DNA of 39,785 nt from a virus. Where the stretch lies: positions 1-39,785 of IMG/VR virus record IMGVR_UViG_3300046538_000301, one strand, 5' to 3'. The translations under genes were made by a program, and so were the position numbers. Of the stretch, positions 1 through 6,514 are shown in pieces. Below the pieces are notes generated by a model. The model was not told the DNA's origin, ran no database searches, and saw nothing but the letters and a program-made list of their open reading frames with translations. Every line of letters begins with the position of its first letter. The stretch's first letter is position 1.

Positions 1-1065
1 TCAGCGAGTGGGTTTTACGATCTCACCAACACGGCGGTAAACGGTCTCCGTAATGCGCTTGTCGGTATGGCCCAGCAGACGACTTGCATCGCCTAGATCG
101 TTAATCTCGCTTGCTGCCTTGGGCCGGATATCGCGAAACTGAAACTTGCGGATACTGATGGCCAGCGTTTCGTCCAAGTTCTGTTTGGCGTTGATGATCG
201 CGTATTTGCGTGCGTCGTCGAAACGAAGCCGCAGCATGGGTTTAGTCACCTGGCGGCCATCGTCCGTGATGATCAGGTAAGGGTTGCGCACGTTGCGCTG
301 GCGGCGCTGTATTATCAGGCGTTCGACCAGAATGCCCAGCTGATTGAGTTCATCGTTGGCAGTAAGGCGAATGCGCAGCTTCTTGGACGTCTTGCCCTGT
401 GCCACCTGCAGAAAGCCTCCAACCACATCCGCCTCGCGCATCGATAGCACGTCAGCTGGTCGCTGCCCGGTTAGGTAGGCCAGGTCCATTGCGTCCCTCA
501 GTTCAAGCACCGCGACGCTGTAGACCGAATTCCAGATTTCCTCGGTTGCGTAAAAGTCCCTTGGCACTTCCTTGTTCTTACGGACGCCGGCGGCGGGGTT
601 GTTGTCGGTGAGCCCCCATTCGCGTGCGATATTGTAGATGTGTGATAGCAGAGAGATCTCCCGGTTGCCTCGTACCTTAGCGGTCCTGCTGTCGCGGTAT
701 TGAGCAATGATATGTGGTGTTACTGCATCAATCGGTGCGTCGGTGAACACCTTACGCAGCTGCTTCAGACACAAGAGATTGTCGCTCTGAGTCTTGGAGG
801 CCTTGCCCGGAATGATCTCCCGTTCATACCGATCAAATACCTGGCCCAGCAGCGCATGCTTCTTGGGTATTGGCTTGCAATCGAGCTTTGCCCATTCAGC
901 TTTCGCAACGTCCAAGTCACCACCGAGCGGGATTTCAACCCGTTTCCCGTCTTCATCCCTCCCGTCGTAGTAATACCCAACCCACTGCTTGCCGCTTTTT
1001 AACTTACGCACCCGCCTAATCATTCGCGGCGGCAGATCTCTATTTGCCGCCTTCTTAATTCGCAT
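1..1065 (-). CDS. int: Tyrosine-recombinase integrase, lambda Int type
   Basis: Catalyses site-specific integration and excision of the phage. The 354 aa start with a basic segment and a GYYYDG..GKR..PLGGD stretch (residues 10-60) resembling the arm-binding N-terminal domain of lambda-type integrases, followed by a core-binding region (about 70-165) and the catalytic domain. Visible catalytic residues are Arg202 (TGQRPADV), Arg314, His333 (LLGHT) and nucleophile Tyr343 (TVYRR). The first His of the usual H-x-x-R is Arg311 here (RDIR), a substitution I have seen in related phage integrases. It is the last gene of the leftward early operon and its stop codon is the first base of the window, so the adjoining attachment site would lie to the left, or across the ends if the molecule is circular. 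Family assignment is secure; arm binding is inferred. Confidence 0.95.
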   Translation of the reverse strand: MRIKKAANRDLPPRMIRRVRKLKSGKQWVGYYYDGRDEDGKRVEIPLGGDLDVAKAEWAKLDCKPIPKKHALLGQVFDRYEREIIPGKASKTQSDNLLCLKQLRKVFTDAPIDAVTPHIIAQYRDSRTAKVRGNREISLLSHIYNIAREWGLTDNNPAAGVRKNKEVPRDFYATEEIWNSVYSVAVLELRDAMDLAYLTGQRPADVLSMREADVVGGFLQVAQGKTSKKLRIRLTANDELNQLGILVERLIIQRRQRNVRNPYLIITDDGRQVTKPMLRLRFDDARKYAIINAKQNLDETLAISIRKFQFRDIRPKAASEINDLGDASRLLGHTDKRITETVYRRVGEIVKPTR

Positions 1066-1068
1066 CTG

Positions 1069-1320
1069 TTATCCCACCCGCGACAAGTCTAGCGTCCACG
1101 CATCGGCCGCAACGTTTTCTGCCGAAGGCTTAACGCCCGCCAGCTTCATGCGTGCGTACACTCGTCCTACAACGGGCCGTCGGGCCCGGGTGAGCACGTA
1201 CTTCCATCCGTTCTGGTTGAGCCAGGAGATTTGTCGGGACGGAAAGACGTAGCCTGTGATCGCGGCCAGCTCATCCTCAGCAAGCATTTCGCTTTGTAGT
1301 TCCTTGCCTGGAACGCTCAT
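1069..1320 (-). CDS. DUF4224 family protein, probable excisionase/directionality factor
   Basis: An 83-residue protein matching the DUF4224 pattern (LAEDELAAITGY..PSRQISWLNQNGW at residues 12-39, then a basic stretch that names the family's small DNA-binding-like fold). DUF4224 genes habitually sit just upstream of phage integrases, as here (3 bp before int on the same strand), which is why an Xis-like role is inferred; nothing catalytic is visible. I chose the ATG at 1320 because a GGGGGAGA Shine-Dalgarno lies just upstream and because it overlaps the preceding gene's stop as ATGA. A longer reading frame to 1533 exists but has no ribosome site that beats this one. Confidence 0.75.
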   Translation of the reverse strand: MSVPGKELQSEMLAEDELAAITGYVFPSRQISWLNQNGWKYVLTRARRPVVGRVYARMKLAGVKPSAENVAADAWTLDLSRVG

Positions 1321-1523
1321 GCCGTCTCCCCCTGCTTTAAACCGGATTGCTCCGGTGCTCTCATGCAGGCACTGTTTACCCCTAGGTAATGGCACTGTGT
1401 ATCGCTGTGGTCGCAGCCACACGCGGGCGAACTGGTTGTCAGCGATCGGAGCCGCGGACCGGCATAAAGGGCAACAACCCATCCCAGCAGTGTCCAACCG
1501 GTAAGAAAGGTAAGTAGGTTCAT
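1317..1523 (-). CDS. Small membrane protein
   Basis: A 68-residue protein with one hydrophobic N-terminal segment (about residues 3-21, LLTFLTGWTLLGWVVALYA), followed by a short Cys/His-bearing tail (CGCDHSDTQCH) of unknown role. The ATG at 1523 follows an AAAGGTGG ribosome site and overlaps the stop of the HD hydrolase gene as ATGA; its own stop overlaps the DUF4224 start in the same way. This coupling is the main reason to accept it as real. I do not recognise the family. An inner-membrane location is inferred from the single hydrophobic helix. Confidence 0.55.
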   Translation of the reverse strand: MNLLTFLTGWTLLGWVVALYAGPRLRSLTTSSPACGCDHSDTQCHYLGVNSACMRAPEQSGLKQGETA

Positions 1524-2323
1524 GCCGCACCACCTTTGCCTATGAGGTGCCCATACCCCTGAGCAGGCTGCGCGGGCGGGCAATCCCAAGCGATTAGCGT
1601 TGCCTCAGCGGTCGCTGCCCGGCGCAGCTTTTCGTGGGGTATACGTGCGTCATCGGTGGCACGAACAAGAGCAGTAATGCCTGCTGCTTCGCAGCAGAGA
1701 CTCTTTGTTTCTTCCGCGTCGACCTTTGGAATGTGCGGAAGCAAAGCGGCATCAGGTCGAGCGATCGAGCGCTGGACGTTCGCTGCCGCTTTCTTCCGGT
1801 GCTCACTGCTGAGTTGGTCCATCAAGCGCCGGAAGTAGGTATCTCGCGCTTCCTGAATGCTCCAAGGTCGAATCGCTTTCGGCATCGGTTCAACGCCGGT
1901 AAGGCAAGACCAGGCGGCCGGGTGGTGGGGCATCAGATCTCGGCGTTCGGTCGCAAGTGCGATCATGTCCGCGTCATACACGCACGAAGGCAACTCCGGA
2001 TCGATCCAGAACCGTTGGCAGACTGCCTGCCAGATCCGCTCCTCTGTGTCGCGGTAAGCCGGCATCGCAAGTTTCAGCGGTCGGACCATGTCGCCGCAGT
2101 ACGCCTCAGTAGCGTCGTGCAATAGGGCGGCCAGCTTATGTTCGTCGGGCACCAGGTCAGCGACGATGCAGCTGTGTTGGGCAACGCTGTAGAACTTGCG
2201 GGTGTGTCCGCCAAATCGGCAGATGTGGGACAGCGCATGAGCAATGTCGCGTGGGTCGATCAGATCGGCGTCCGGCGCACTGAGGTCGAAGCTCTTGCCG
2301 AGGTAGGTCAGAATCTGAGTCAT
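1520..2323 (-). CDS. HD-domain phosphohydrolase (YfbR-like) with C-terminal extension
   Basis: The first 165 residues form an HD-superfamily domain of the YfbR/5'-deoxynucleotidase type: His50 (VAQHS), the His69-Asp70 pair (ALLHDATEAY) and a distal Asp near 117-119 (YDADM) would bind the divalent metal. Such enzymes dephosphorylate (deoxy)nucleoside monophosphates, and in phages they may rebalance nucleotide pools or interfere with nucleotide signals. The last 100 residues are an Ala- and Arg-rich extension with two Cys (SLCCEAAG) that YfbR lacks and that I cannot assign. The gene overlaps its neighbours by 4 bp on each side. The substrate is not determinable from sequence. Confidence 0.8.
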   Translation of the reverse strand: MTQILTYLGKSFDLSAPDADLIDPRDIAHALSHICRFGGHTRKFYSVAQHSCIVADLVPDEHKLAALLHDATEAYCGDMVRPLKLAMPAYRDTEERIWQAVCQRFWIDPELPSCVYDADMIALATERRDLMPHHPAAWSCLTGVEPMPKAIRPWSIQEARDTYFRRLMDQLSSEHRKKAAANVQRSIARPDAALLPHIPKVDAEETKSLCCEAAGITALVRATDDARIPHEKLRRAATAEATLIAWDCPPAQPAQGYGHLIGKGGAA

Positions 2324-2541
2324 GCGGCCTCCTTGACCAGGTCAGCAAGCAGCAAGTTGTTCTCGGTGGTTTCGTGCAGCAGCTGCATCAGCTCTTCGCC
2401 GAGCAGCTGCTTGAGCTGCCGATCAAACTCTTTGCGGTAACGAGTTGATTGAGCGAGTTCGGTAACCGCGATGTTGTATTGGTGCTGCAGCGCGCCGGCA
2501 GTCTCAGGGTCGAGACGCAAGGGTTTTGATTGGCTCCTCAT
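2320..2541 (-). CDS. Hypothetical small helical protein
   Basis: A 73-residue, mostly alpha-helical, charged protein with no Cys, membrane segment or recognised motif; the central stretch (Gln/Glu/Leu-rich, residues 25-65) could form an amphipathic or coiled-coil helix. It overlaps both neighbours by 4 bp (ATGA type), so it is translated as part of the early-left operon. Function unknown. Confidence comes from operon structure and codon use rather than homology. Confidence 0.6.
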   Translation of the reverse strand: MRSQSKPLRLDPETAGALQHQYNIAVTELAQSTRYRKEFDRQLKQLLGEELMQLLHETTENNLLLADLVKEAA

Positions 2542-2936
2542 GCTGCCTCCCCCTGCGTGATCTGGATCTGGGGATTCACAGCAACGGGCATGGGCTGGCT
2601 TGGCTCGACCTGGTCACGAATGCGGGTTGCGATCTTGTTCAGCGCCGCCAGTTGCGATACGACTCTGGAGCGAAACAGTTCGGTGCCTTGCATCGGCAGC
2701 CATGTGTTGTGCGCAACCCGCAGCGTGGTCGCGATGGCCAGCAAGGTTTGCAGGTCGGCGGCGGTTAGACCGTCCTTTTCGAGCCTGGCTTGACGAAGGC
2801 CAGCAGTACGACCGTCGCTGTAGTGGCGTGCATGGTCGCTGGTGATCGCATAGACGGCGAGGAGGTACATGCCGTAGGCAAATCCCCCTGCAAGAATGAT
2901 CGCAACAATGATCAGTCCAACGTTCAGTAATTGCAT
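2538..2936 (-). CDS. Hypothetical protein with N-terminal membrane anchor
   Basis: 132 residues. Residues 5-30 are a strong transmembrane segment (VGLIIVAIILAGGFAYGMYLL), followed by a soluble helical region with conserved-looking LTAADLQTLLAIATTL and an Arg-rich patch. N-in or N-out orientation cannot be fixed. The frame ends in a 4-bp overlap with the next operon gene, and a 54-bp gap separates it from the zinc-ribbon gene upstream. I do not recognise the family. Confidence 0.6.
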   Translation of the reverse strand: MQLLNVGLIIVAIILAGGFAYGMYLLAVYAITSDHARHYSDGRTAGLRQARLEKDGLTAADLQTLLAIATTLRVAHNTWLPMQGTELFRSRVVSQLAALNKIATRIRDQVEPSQPMPVAVNPQIQITQGEAA

Positions 2937-2990
2937 GTGGTGTGCTCCTGGGTTCTGGGTGGCTGGTGGTGGCAGCCGTTGTGTTTTGAA

Positions 2991-3188
2991 TCAGTCGTCG
3001 TCCGGATCTGGTGGGTCGGCCAGTCCGGCCATAAGCTTTGCTTGAAAGGGCATGTAGCCCTCGGCACGCAGACCGTCGTAGTAGTGGTAGTCCTCGGCCA
3101 GGTGGCTGCATCCGTAACAGAGTCGCGCTGCCTCCTCGGCTTGCTGCAGTCGGGTTTTGCACTCTCGGCAGCGGCAGATCAAGGGCAT
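2991..3188 (-). CDS. Small zinc-ribbon protein
   Basis: 65 residues with paired cysteines near the N terminus (C5-x-C7-x2-C10) and C24-x2-C27, the spacing expected of a short zinc ribbon. The rest is acidic, ending in DPPDPDDD. Small zinc-ribbon proteins of this kind are common in phage early operons, where most have no known role. Its ATG lies 10 bp inside the PrtN-like gene, so the two are probably translationally coupled. Confidence 0.6.
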   Translation of the reverse strand: MPLICRCRECKTRLQQAEEAARLCYGCSHLAEDYHYYDGLRAEGYMPFQAKLMAGLADPPDPDDD

Positions 3189-3511
3189 GGTGCCGCCTCC
3201 GTGCTGTCGGGCTGGATGCCCGCCATTTCCTCGTCCGCCTTGTAGCCACGAATGTCGATCAGCGCGGCAACGTGGCGGATGTGAACGAACTTCGGTGCCT
3301 TGCGGCTTGTGTCCAAAGTGGTGATGGGCAACTGAATGCGGCCGCTTTCAATCTCGGCGGCGAACGACCGCTCGTTGAGGTTGCGGAAGTACTGCACGCG
3401 CAGCTTGTCTAGGGGGATGAGCACGTCACCGAAGGTGCGATAGAGCAGCTCAACTGTTACGGGGTCTGGCGCGGGCAGTAACCGCAGCGGGGCTTGGGCG
3501 GCTGCTGCCAT
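3179..3511 (-). CDS. PrtN-family (pyocin activator) transcription factor
   Basis: 110 residues matching the PyocinActivator family: an N-terminal segment (TVELLYRTFGDVLIPLDKLRVQYFRNLN), a Leu-rich helix-turn-helix-like region, the SGRIQLPITTLD strand pair and the KFVHIRHVAALIDIR helix. Known PrtN activates pyocin gene clusters through P boxes after DNA damage. Here the gene lies in the phage integration operon, so it may act on phage promoters, or resemble an excisionase in function, or cross-talk with host tailocins; these are inferences. The ATG at 3511 was preferred over the GTG at 3514 because AAGGAGG stands 7 nt upstream and it overlaps the preceding stop as TGATG. Confidence 0.75.
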   Translation of the reverse strand: MAAAAQAPLRLLPAPDPVTVELLYRTFGDVLIPLDKLRVQYFRNLNERSFAAEIESGRIQLPITTLDTSRKAPKFVHIRHVAALIDIRGYKADEEMAGIQPDSTEAAPCP

Positions 3512-3882
3512 CACGCAGCCTCCTTCGGTCGTGGAAACTTGACGTCTTCCTTGAGGCGTTGCAGTGCCTGTTCAGCACTGTTCCCGTAGCTGTACACCGC
3601 CGTTTTTGCGTCGATGAAGATAAAGGCCTTAAGCTCCGGAGCATCTTCGCGGTAAGCGTCGAGGCTTACGCAAAAGCTTGCGCCGTCCAGCTCGGCCGCC
3701 AATAGCGCCACGCTGGCCCGTAGCTCGATCCACTCGCTATGAACACGCGTAGTTGACTCGACTTCCGCACCAGCTGCCGCGCAAATGAAGCGGGCCCAGC
3801 CTTGAATCATTTCCGGCGTCCGGCATGACGGTAAAGTCGCGGTCAATTGCGCTAGTGCGCGATCAATCAGTTCGTGGTCCAT
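3511..3882 (-). CDS. Hypothetical phage protein
   Basis: 123 residues from the ATG at 3882 (AAGGGG ribosome site upstream); an earlier in-frame start at 3915 would add eleven residues but overlaps the previous gene more. The sequence is a mixed alpha/beta soluble protein: helix LIDRALAQLTATLPSC, then strands around FCVSLDAYREDAPELKAFIFIDAKTAVYSYGNS. No catalytic motif or family is recognised. It abuts the PrtN-like gene with a one-base overlap. Confidence 0.6.
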   Translation of the reverse strand: MDHELIDRALAQLTATLPSCRTPEMIQGWARFICAAAGAEVESTTRVHSEWIELRASVALLAAELDGASFCVSLDAYREDAPELKAFIFIDAKTAVYSYGNSAEQALQRLKEDVKFPRPKEAA

Positions 3883-4084
3883 GATTCTTTTTCCCCTTGG
3901 GATGGTTCCAGGCAATCAAACAGTGCTTTTTGGTGAGCTCGCGCAGGTGCTCAGGAACCTCAAGGAGCGCTGCATTGCGCTCCTCTTTGGTCCTCATGGC
4001 GATGATCTGGCGAGCGTATTCCCTAGGCCACGTCACGGCGGTCGGCTGGTATTGGCGGGAGTTCAAGTCCGAGCTGATTCGCAA
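3863..4084 (-). CDS. Hypothetical small phage protein (DUF7696-like)
   Basis: Up to 73 residues, with the central pattern TWPREYARQIIAMRTKEERNAALLEVPEHLRELTKKH that I associate tentatively with a small phage family (DUF7696). The start is unsettled: the full frame begins with a TTG at 4084, a GTG at 4036 and an ATG at 3997 are alternatives, and none has a strong ribosome site. It overlaps the downstream gene by 20 bp and the KilAC-like gene by up to 62 bp. Basic C terminus (KGKKNHGPRTD). Role unknown. Confidence 0.5.
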   Translation of the reverse strand: MRISSDLNSRQYQPTAVTWPREYARQIIAMRTKEERNAALLEVPEHLRELTKKHCLIAWNHPKGKKNHGPRTD

Positions 4085-4307
4085 GCCAGCGGATGCCAGC
4101 CTGTTTGATCCGCACAGACTGGGTGTACTGCAGCCCGAACACCGGATGGAACCATTGGCCGTTCTTGATGCTTAGGTACTCCCGATCGCGCGTTGGGAAT
4201 GCCGGCAAGCGATCTGCGTTGAGCAGGCCTTTATCACGCATCATTGCGATGAGCTTCGGTCGGGTAGTGCCCAGGTAATGGGCTGCCTGTTTAAGGTCGC
4301 GATCCAT
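4023..4307 (-). CDS. Stand-alone KilAC/antirepressor C-terminal-like protein
   Basis: 94 residues resembling the C-terminal KilAC domain of phage antirepressors: DLKQAAHYLGTTRPKLIAMMRDKGLLN (winged-helix-like DNA-binding helices at residues 4-30), then the basic REYLSIKNGQWFHPVFG strand pair and a C-terminal helix. Classical antirepressors carry an N-terminal Bro-N or Rha domain that is absent here, so this is a single-domain DNA-binding protein. It sits in the early-left operon, 8 bp after the 194-aa gene. It could modulate the repressor or early promoters; that role is inferred. Confidence 0.6.
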   Translation of the reverse strand: MDRDLKQAAHYLGTTRPKLIAMMRDKGLLNADRLPAFPTRDREYLSIKNGQWFHPVFGLQYTQSVRIKQAGIRWLANQLGLELPPIPADRRDVA

Positions 4308-4315
4308 ATCGCCCC

Positions 4316-4900
4316 CTACGCAGCGTGCGCGGCGGGGGTCGCCAGCGCAGCCAGGTGGTTGATGGATTCCGACATTTTTTCGTAGATGTAGACATCGTCA
4401 CCAGGCACGGTGAAACACTTAGTGCGCGGCTGCTTGATGCCAATGCTCATAATCGCAGTAACGCCTGTACGCGTATTGCCACGGTGCATGGCGATGCAAA
4501 TGGGCAGCTCGAAACCCATGTTCAGTTCAAGAAAGCCCCCAGTCCGCACCAGGTTGAATACCTGTTCGCGCTGCTCCTGGGTGAAATTCCCGTAACGACG
4601 GTCCGCGTGCAAAGGTGGTGGCTCTGCTGCGGTAATGTCGGTCGGGCCATTGGCGATTTCTTCAATGAAGTCGGCCAGCTGGAGGTGAGTCTTCTTGCCG
4701 TTGGGTAGGGTGACAGAGTGACGCTGGCTACCCATGGCAACACAGAACGACGTCTCGACCGGACCGCGCTCGACCGTAAGGGTGAAAAGCAGAGGCTTCC
4801 GGGTCGTGCTGTGGCGCAACGTGTGGTTGAACGTCTCGCTCAGGTTCACTTGAGCATTGAGCAGGGCAAGCGTGCGGTTATCAAGTTTGAAGCGCTTCAT
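4316..4900 (-). CDS. Hypothetical phage protein, 194 aa
   Basis: 194 residues, soluble alpha/beta. It begins MKRFKLDNRTLALLNAQVNLSETFN and has a TQEQREQVFNLVRTGGFLELNMGFELPICIA region and a conserved-looking CFTVPGDDVYIYEKMSESINHL near the C terminus. No membrane segment or catalytic motif is evident and the family is not recognised. It starts with ATG at 4900, 4 bp inside the preceding gene. Long anonymous proteins in this position of Pseudomonas phages are usually early nonessential functions. Confidence 0.6.
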   Translation of the reverse strand: MKRFKLDNRTLALLNAQVNLSETFNHTLRHSTTRKPLLFTLTVERGPVETSFCVAMGSQRHSVTLPNGKKTHLQLADFIEEIANGPTDITAAEPPPLHADRRYGNFTQEQREQVFNLVRTGGFLELNMGFELPICIAMHRGNTRTGVTAIMSIGIKQPRTKCFTVPGDDVYIYEKMSESINHLAALATPAAHAA

Positions 4901-5076
4901 GCTGCACGCCCTCCATCGTTAGGATCGAAGGGAGCAGGGCGTGCGCGGTTGGCTACCAGACGGGGTTTGCCACGATGAATGATCACCAGGCAATTGGTGT
5001 TGAGCTGGAGCTGTTCAATCAACTTGCGATTGCTTGAGCACGCAGGGTGGACGTGTAGCGTTGCAGTGGTGTGCAT
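4897..5076 (-). CDS. First gene of early-left operon, small hypothetical protein
   Basis: 59 residues from the ATG at 5076, chosen because a GAGCGAGG ribosome site stands 6-12 nt upstream; an in-frame start at 5112 would lie inside the promoter -10. It has two His pairs and one Cys near the N terminus (TLHVHPACSS) and a basic middle part (VIIHRGKPRLVANRARP). No family is recognised. It is the first reading frame downstream of the promoter at 5112-5140. Confidence 0.5.
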   Translation of the reverse strand: MHTTATLHVHPACSSNRKLIEQLQLNTNCLVIIHRGKPRLVANRARPAPFDPNDGGRAA

Positions 5077-5111
5077 GGTGTTGCCTCGCTCTGTGGTGGG
5101 AGAGTGAGGCA

Positions 5112-5140
5112 AATATCACGCGTCGTGCTATTTAAGTCAA
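5112..5140 (-). promoter_or_regulatory. Early-left promoter (PL-like)
   Basis: On the minus strand, TTGACT (5140-5135) and GATATT (5117-5112) are separated by exactly 17 bp, a good sigma-70 pair. It points into the 13-gene leftward operon ending with int. A perfect palindrome overlaps its -35 element, suggesting repressor control. Confidence 0.6.
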
Positions 5141-5149
5141 TACGTATTG
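5138..5149. promoter_or_regulatory. Candidate repressor operator (OL-like palindrome)
   Basis: CAATACGTATTG is a perfect 12-bp palindrome overlapping the -35 of the leftward promoter by 3 bp. Position and symmetry suit a dimeric CI or Cro operator; no second copy was seen by eye at the cro promoter, so which protein binds is open. Confidence 0.5.
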
Positions 5150-5164
5150 TGATAAAAACTGTGT

Positions 5165-5851
5165 TTATGCGTGTAGGAACCGTGATGATTTTAGAATTCC
5201 GCCGACAAGGTGGATCTCCAGTACGTCGGATTCAGCGATGTGGATAGGTGGGTGTTCTGCATTTACGCTGTCGAGCCTGTACATGCCGTCTCTTAAATAG
5301 ATGAATTCTTTGATCATGGTCCTGCCTGCTACGGTTCTGACCATGACTTCATCCCCGCTTACGTAGCCTTTATTCGGCTCAATCAATACGAACTCACCGT
5401 TTTTTATCCGAGGAATCATGCTGTCCCCGGTGACACGCAGTCCATAGGCATCAGGATCGTCGCTGTGGATGTTGAGATAGCCGTCGCCGTGTCCTGGCGG
5501 GAAATCCAGCGCCTCGAAAAAGCCCTCATTGCCAAGCTGTGCGTTCCCTACCACCGGTACTCTCCCTTCCTTTGCGATGCCTGCATGCTTCATTCCGGCG
5601 TGCTTCATCTCAATGGTGTAGATCGGGCGATGCTCGCCATCAGGGGACTCAGCGTATGCCACTAGATCCACGAAAGGGACGCCGAGGGTGTCTGCAAGCT
5701 TCTTTATATCCTGCAGATTCGGTTGGCGACTCCCTTTCTCGTAATTGCCAATTCGAGACTGTGATTCCCAGCCACATGCAAGGGCCAGCGCTTGCTGACT
5801 CATGCGCCTTTCCTTTCGGAGCTTTTTGATTTGTTCGCCAAGTGTGTTCAT
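5165..5851 (-). CDS. CI-type repressor, HTH plus S24/LexA-like peptidase
   Basis: 228 residues. An XRE-type helix-turn-helix covers residues 4-60 (MSQQALALACGWESQSRIGNYEKG) and a LexA/UmuD-type S24 domain covers about 98-228, with the self-cleavage dyad Ser144 (TGDSM) and Lys181 (TMIKE). This is the architecture of lambda-like repressors that are inactivated by RecA during SOS. The hinge contains a tandem MKHAGMKHAG, giving Ala-Gly pairs at 85-86 and 90-91. These lie farther from Ser144 than in lambda CI (about 37 residues), while the position at the usual distance is Ala104-Gln105. Transcribed divergently from cro; it should hold the lysogenic state. Confidence 0.92.
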   Translation of the reverse strand: MNTLGEQIKKLRKERRMSQQALALACGWESQSRIGNYEKGSRQPNLQDIKKLADTLGVPFVDLVAYAESPDGEHRPIYTIEMKHAGMKHAGIAKEGRVPVVGNAQLGNEGFFEALDFPPGHGDGYLNIHSDDPDAYGLRVTGDSMIPRIKNGEFVLIEPNKGYVSGDEVMVRTVAGRTMIKEFIYLRDGMYRLDSVNAEHPPIHIAESDVLEIHLVGGILKSSRFLHA

Positions 5852-5893
5852 GTGCTTTTTTTACCACGCAATGAAATCTTTTTTTCGTACTTT

Positions 5894-5908
5894 ATGTGTT
5901 GAAAACAT
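5894..5908. promoter_or_regulatory. Candidate operator in the cI-cro intergenic region
   Basis: ATGTGTTGAAAACAT is an imperfect 15-bp palindrome (11 of 14 paired positions by symmetry, allowing the odd centre) lying across the -35 of the cro promoter. Flanking TTCGT (5884-5888) and ACGAA (5910-5914) form a further inverted pair. A CI/Cro operator is inferred from place and symmetry. Confidence 0.45.
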
Positions 5909-5927
5909 CACGAAGTGTGCTTATTAT
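5899..5927 (+). promoter_or_regulatory. Rightward early promoter (PR) for cro
   Basis: TTGAAA (5899-5904) and TATTAT (5922-5927) are spaced by 17 bp, giving a transcription start near 5934, about 20 nt before the cro ATG. It lies in the 102-bp gap between the divergent cI and cro genes. Confidence 0.7.
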
Positions 5928-5953
5928 GGTCGCGTGTAAACGGAGATCACCAA

Positions 5954-6178
5954 ATGAATCGCATAGCTGAATGTCGAGAAAAAGCAGGGATTAAGCAGCG
6001 CGAATTGGTTGCCGCATTGGGCTGGACGCAAACGCGCATCAGCAACTATGAGGCTGGCAGACGGACTGCGGGCCTCGCTGAATGTCGAGCAATCACCAAA
6101 GCGTTGAATCGACTGGGAGCCATTTGCTCTCTGGATGAAGTTTTTCCACCCGAGCTTGATCAGTCCCAAGCCGCTTAA
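5954..6178 (+). CDS. Cro-like repressor
   Basis: 74 residues consisting almost entirely of one helix-turn-helix domain (IKQRELVAALGWTQTRISNYEAGRRTAG, residues 12-39). It is divergent from the S24 repressor and first in the rightward operon, the position of Cro. The ATG at 5954 follows a GGAGATCACC ribosome site; an upstream in-frame start at 5915 would lie inside the promoter. It should repress cI and early promoters after induction. Confidence 0.85.
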   Translation: MNRIAECREKAGIKQRELVAALGWTQTRISNYEAGRRTAGLAECRAITKALNRLGAICSLDEVFPPELDQSQAA

Positions 6179-6183
6179 AGCTT

Positions 6184-6210
6184 AAAAAAAGGGCGACCCA
6201 TAGGCCGCCC
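6184..6210 (-). terminator. Minus-strand intrinsic terminator behind cro
   Basis: In the minus-strand RNA, GGGCGGCC and GGUCGCCC (loop UAUG, one G-U pair) are followed by seven U. On the plus strand the same hairpin has an A-C mismatch and no U tract, so it faces left, although no protein gene lies upstream on that strand before 6514. Confidence 0.6.
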
Positions 6211-6400
6211 AGTTTCCCCCGGCAAACACCACCACAGTGCTGCTGGGTCGCAATTAAGGTAAGCGCGCACACCACATGCAATAACGCTCGCCCTTACCGC
6301 GAAACCAAGGCCCGGAAGCCTTGGGTTGCTGCCTTCTCCACCACAGATAGAGCAGCTGTTGCGCCAGAGGTGAACAACGGATCGTTCGCCTCGGCACGGT

Positions 6401-6437
6401 GCCGGGTTAGATCGTACAGATCGAGACCGGCTTTTTT
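6401..6437 (+). terminator. Plus-strand terminator between cro and cII (tR1-like)
   Basis: GCCGG (6401-6405) pairs with CCGGC (6427-6431), with an inner GATC/GATC helix and a 5-nt loop, followed by six T. Placed about 80 nt before the cII-type gene, it would limit downstream early expression unless antiterminated. Confidence 0.55.
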
Positions 6438-6514
6438 GGGCCTTTCCAAGCCACGCCGCAAATGTACCACCACTACATTGCGTGCGGCACTGGCAACTTA
6501 TAAGGATTAATGCC

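Larger units (their letters stand above)
6179..6514. other. Structured leader between cro and cII, no credible gene
   Basis: These 336 bp carry no convincing reading frame on either strand but several strong hairpins: a terminator-like stem at 6191-6210 followed by U7 on the minus strand, GGTAAG/CTTACC arms enclosing about 30 bp (6258-6297), CCAAGGC/GCCTTGG (6304-6323), and a plus-strand terminator at 6401-6437. In lambda the equivalent interval holds nutR and tR1. The opposite-facing U-tailed stem at the left edge suggests that a minus-strand RNA may also be made here. An RNA function is inferred only from structure. Confidence 0.5.

Noticed and set aside
1-1533. Plus-strand frames opposite int and the DUF4224 gene
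   Set aside because: They mirror clear minus-strand genes and lack recognisable domains or ribosome sites.
4897-5112. Toxin-antitoxin pair at the head of the early-left operon
   Set aside because: The first two genes show no toxin or antitoxin motif and match normal phage early genes in arrangement.
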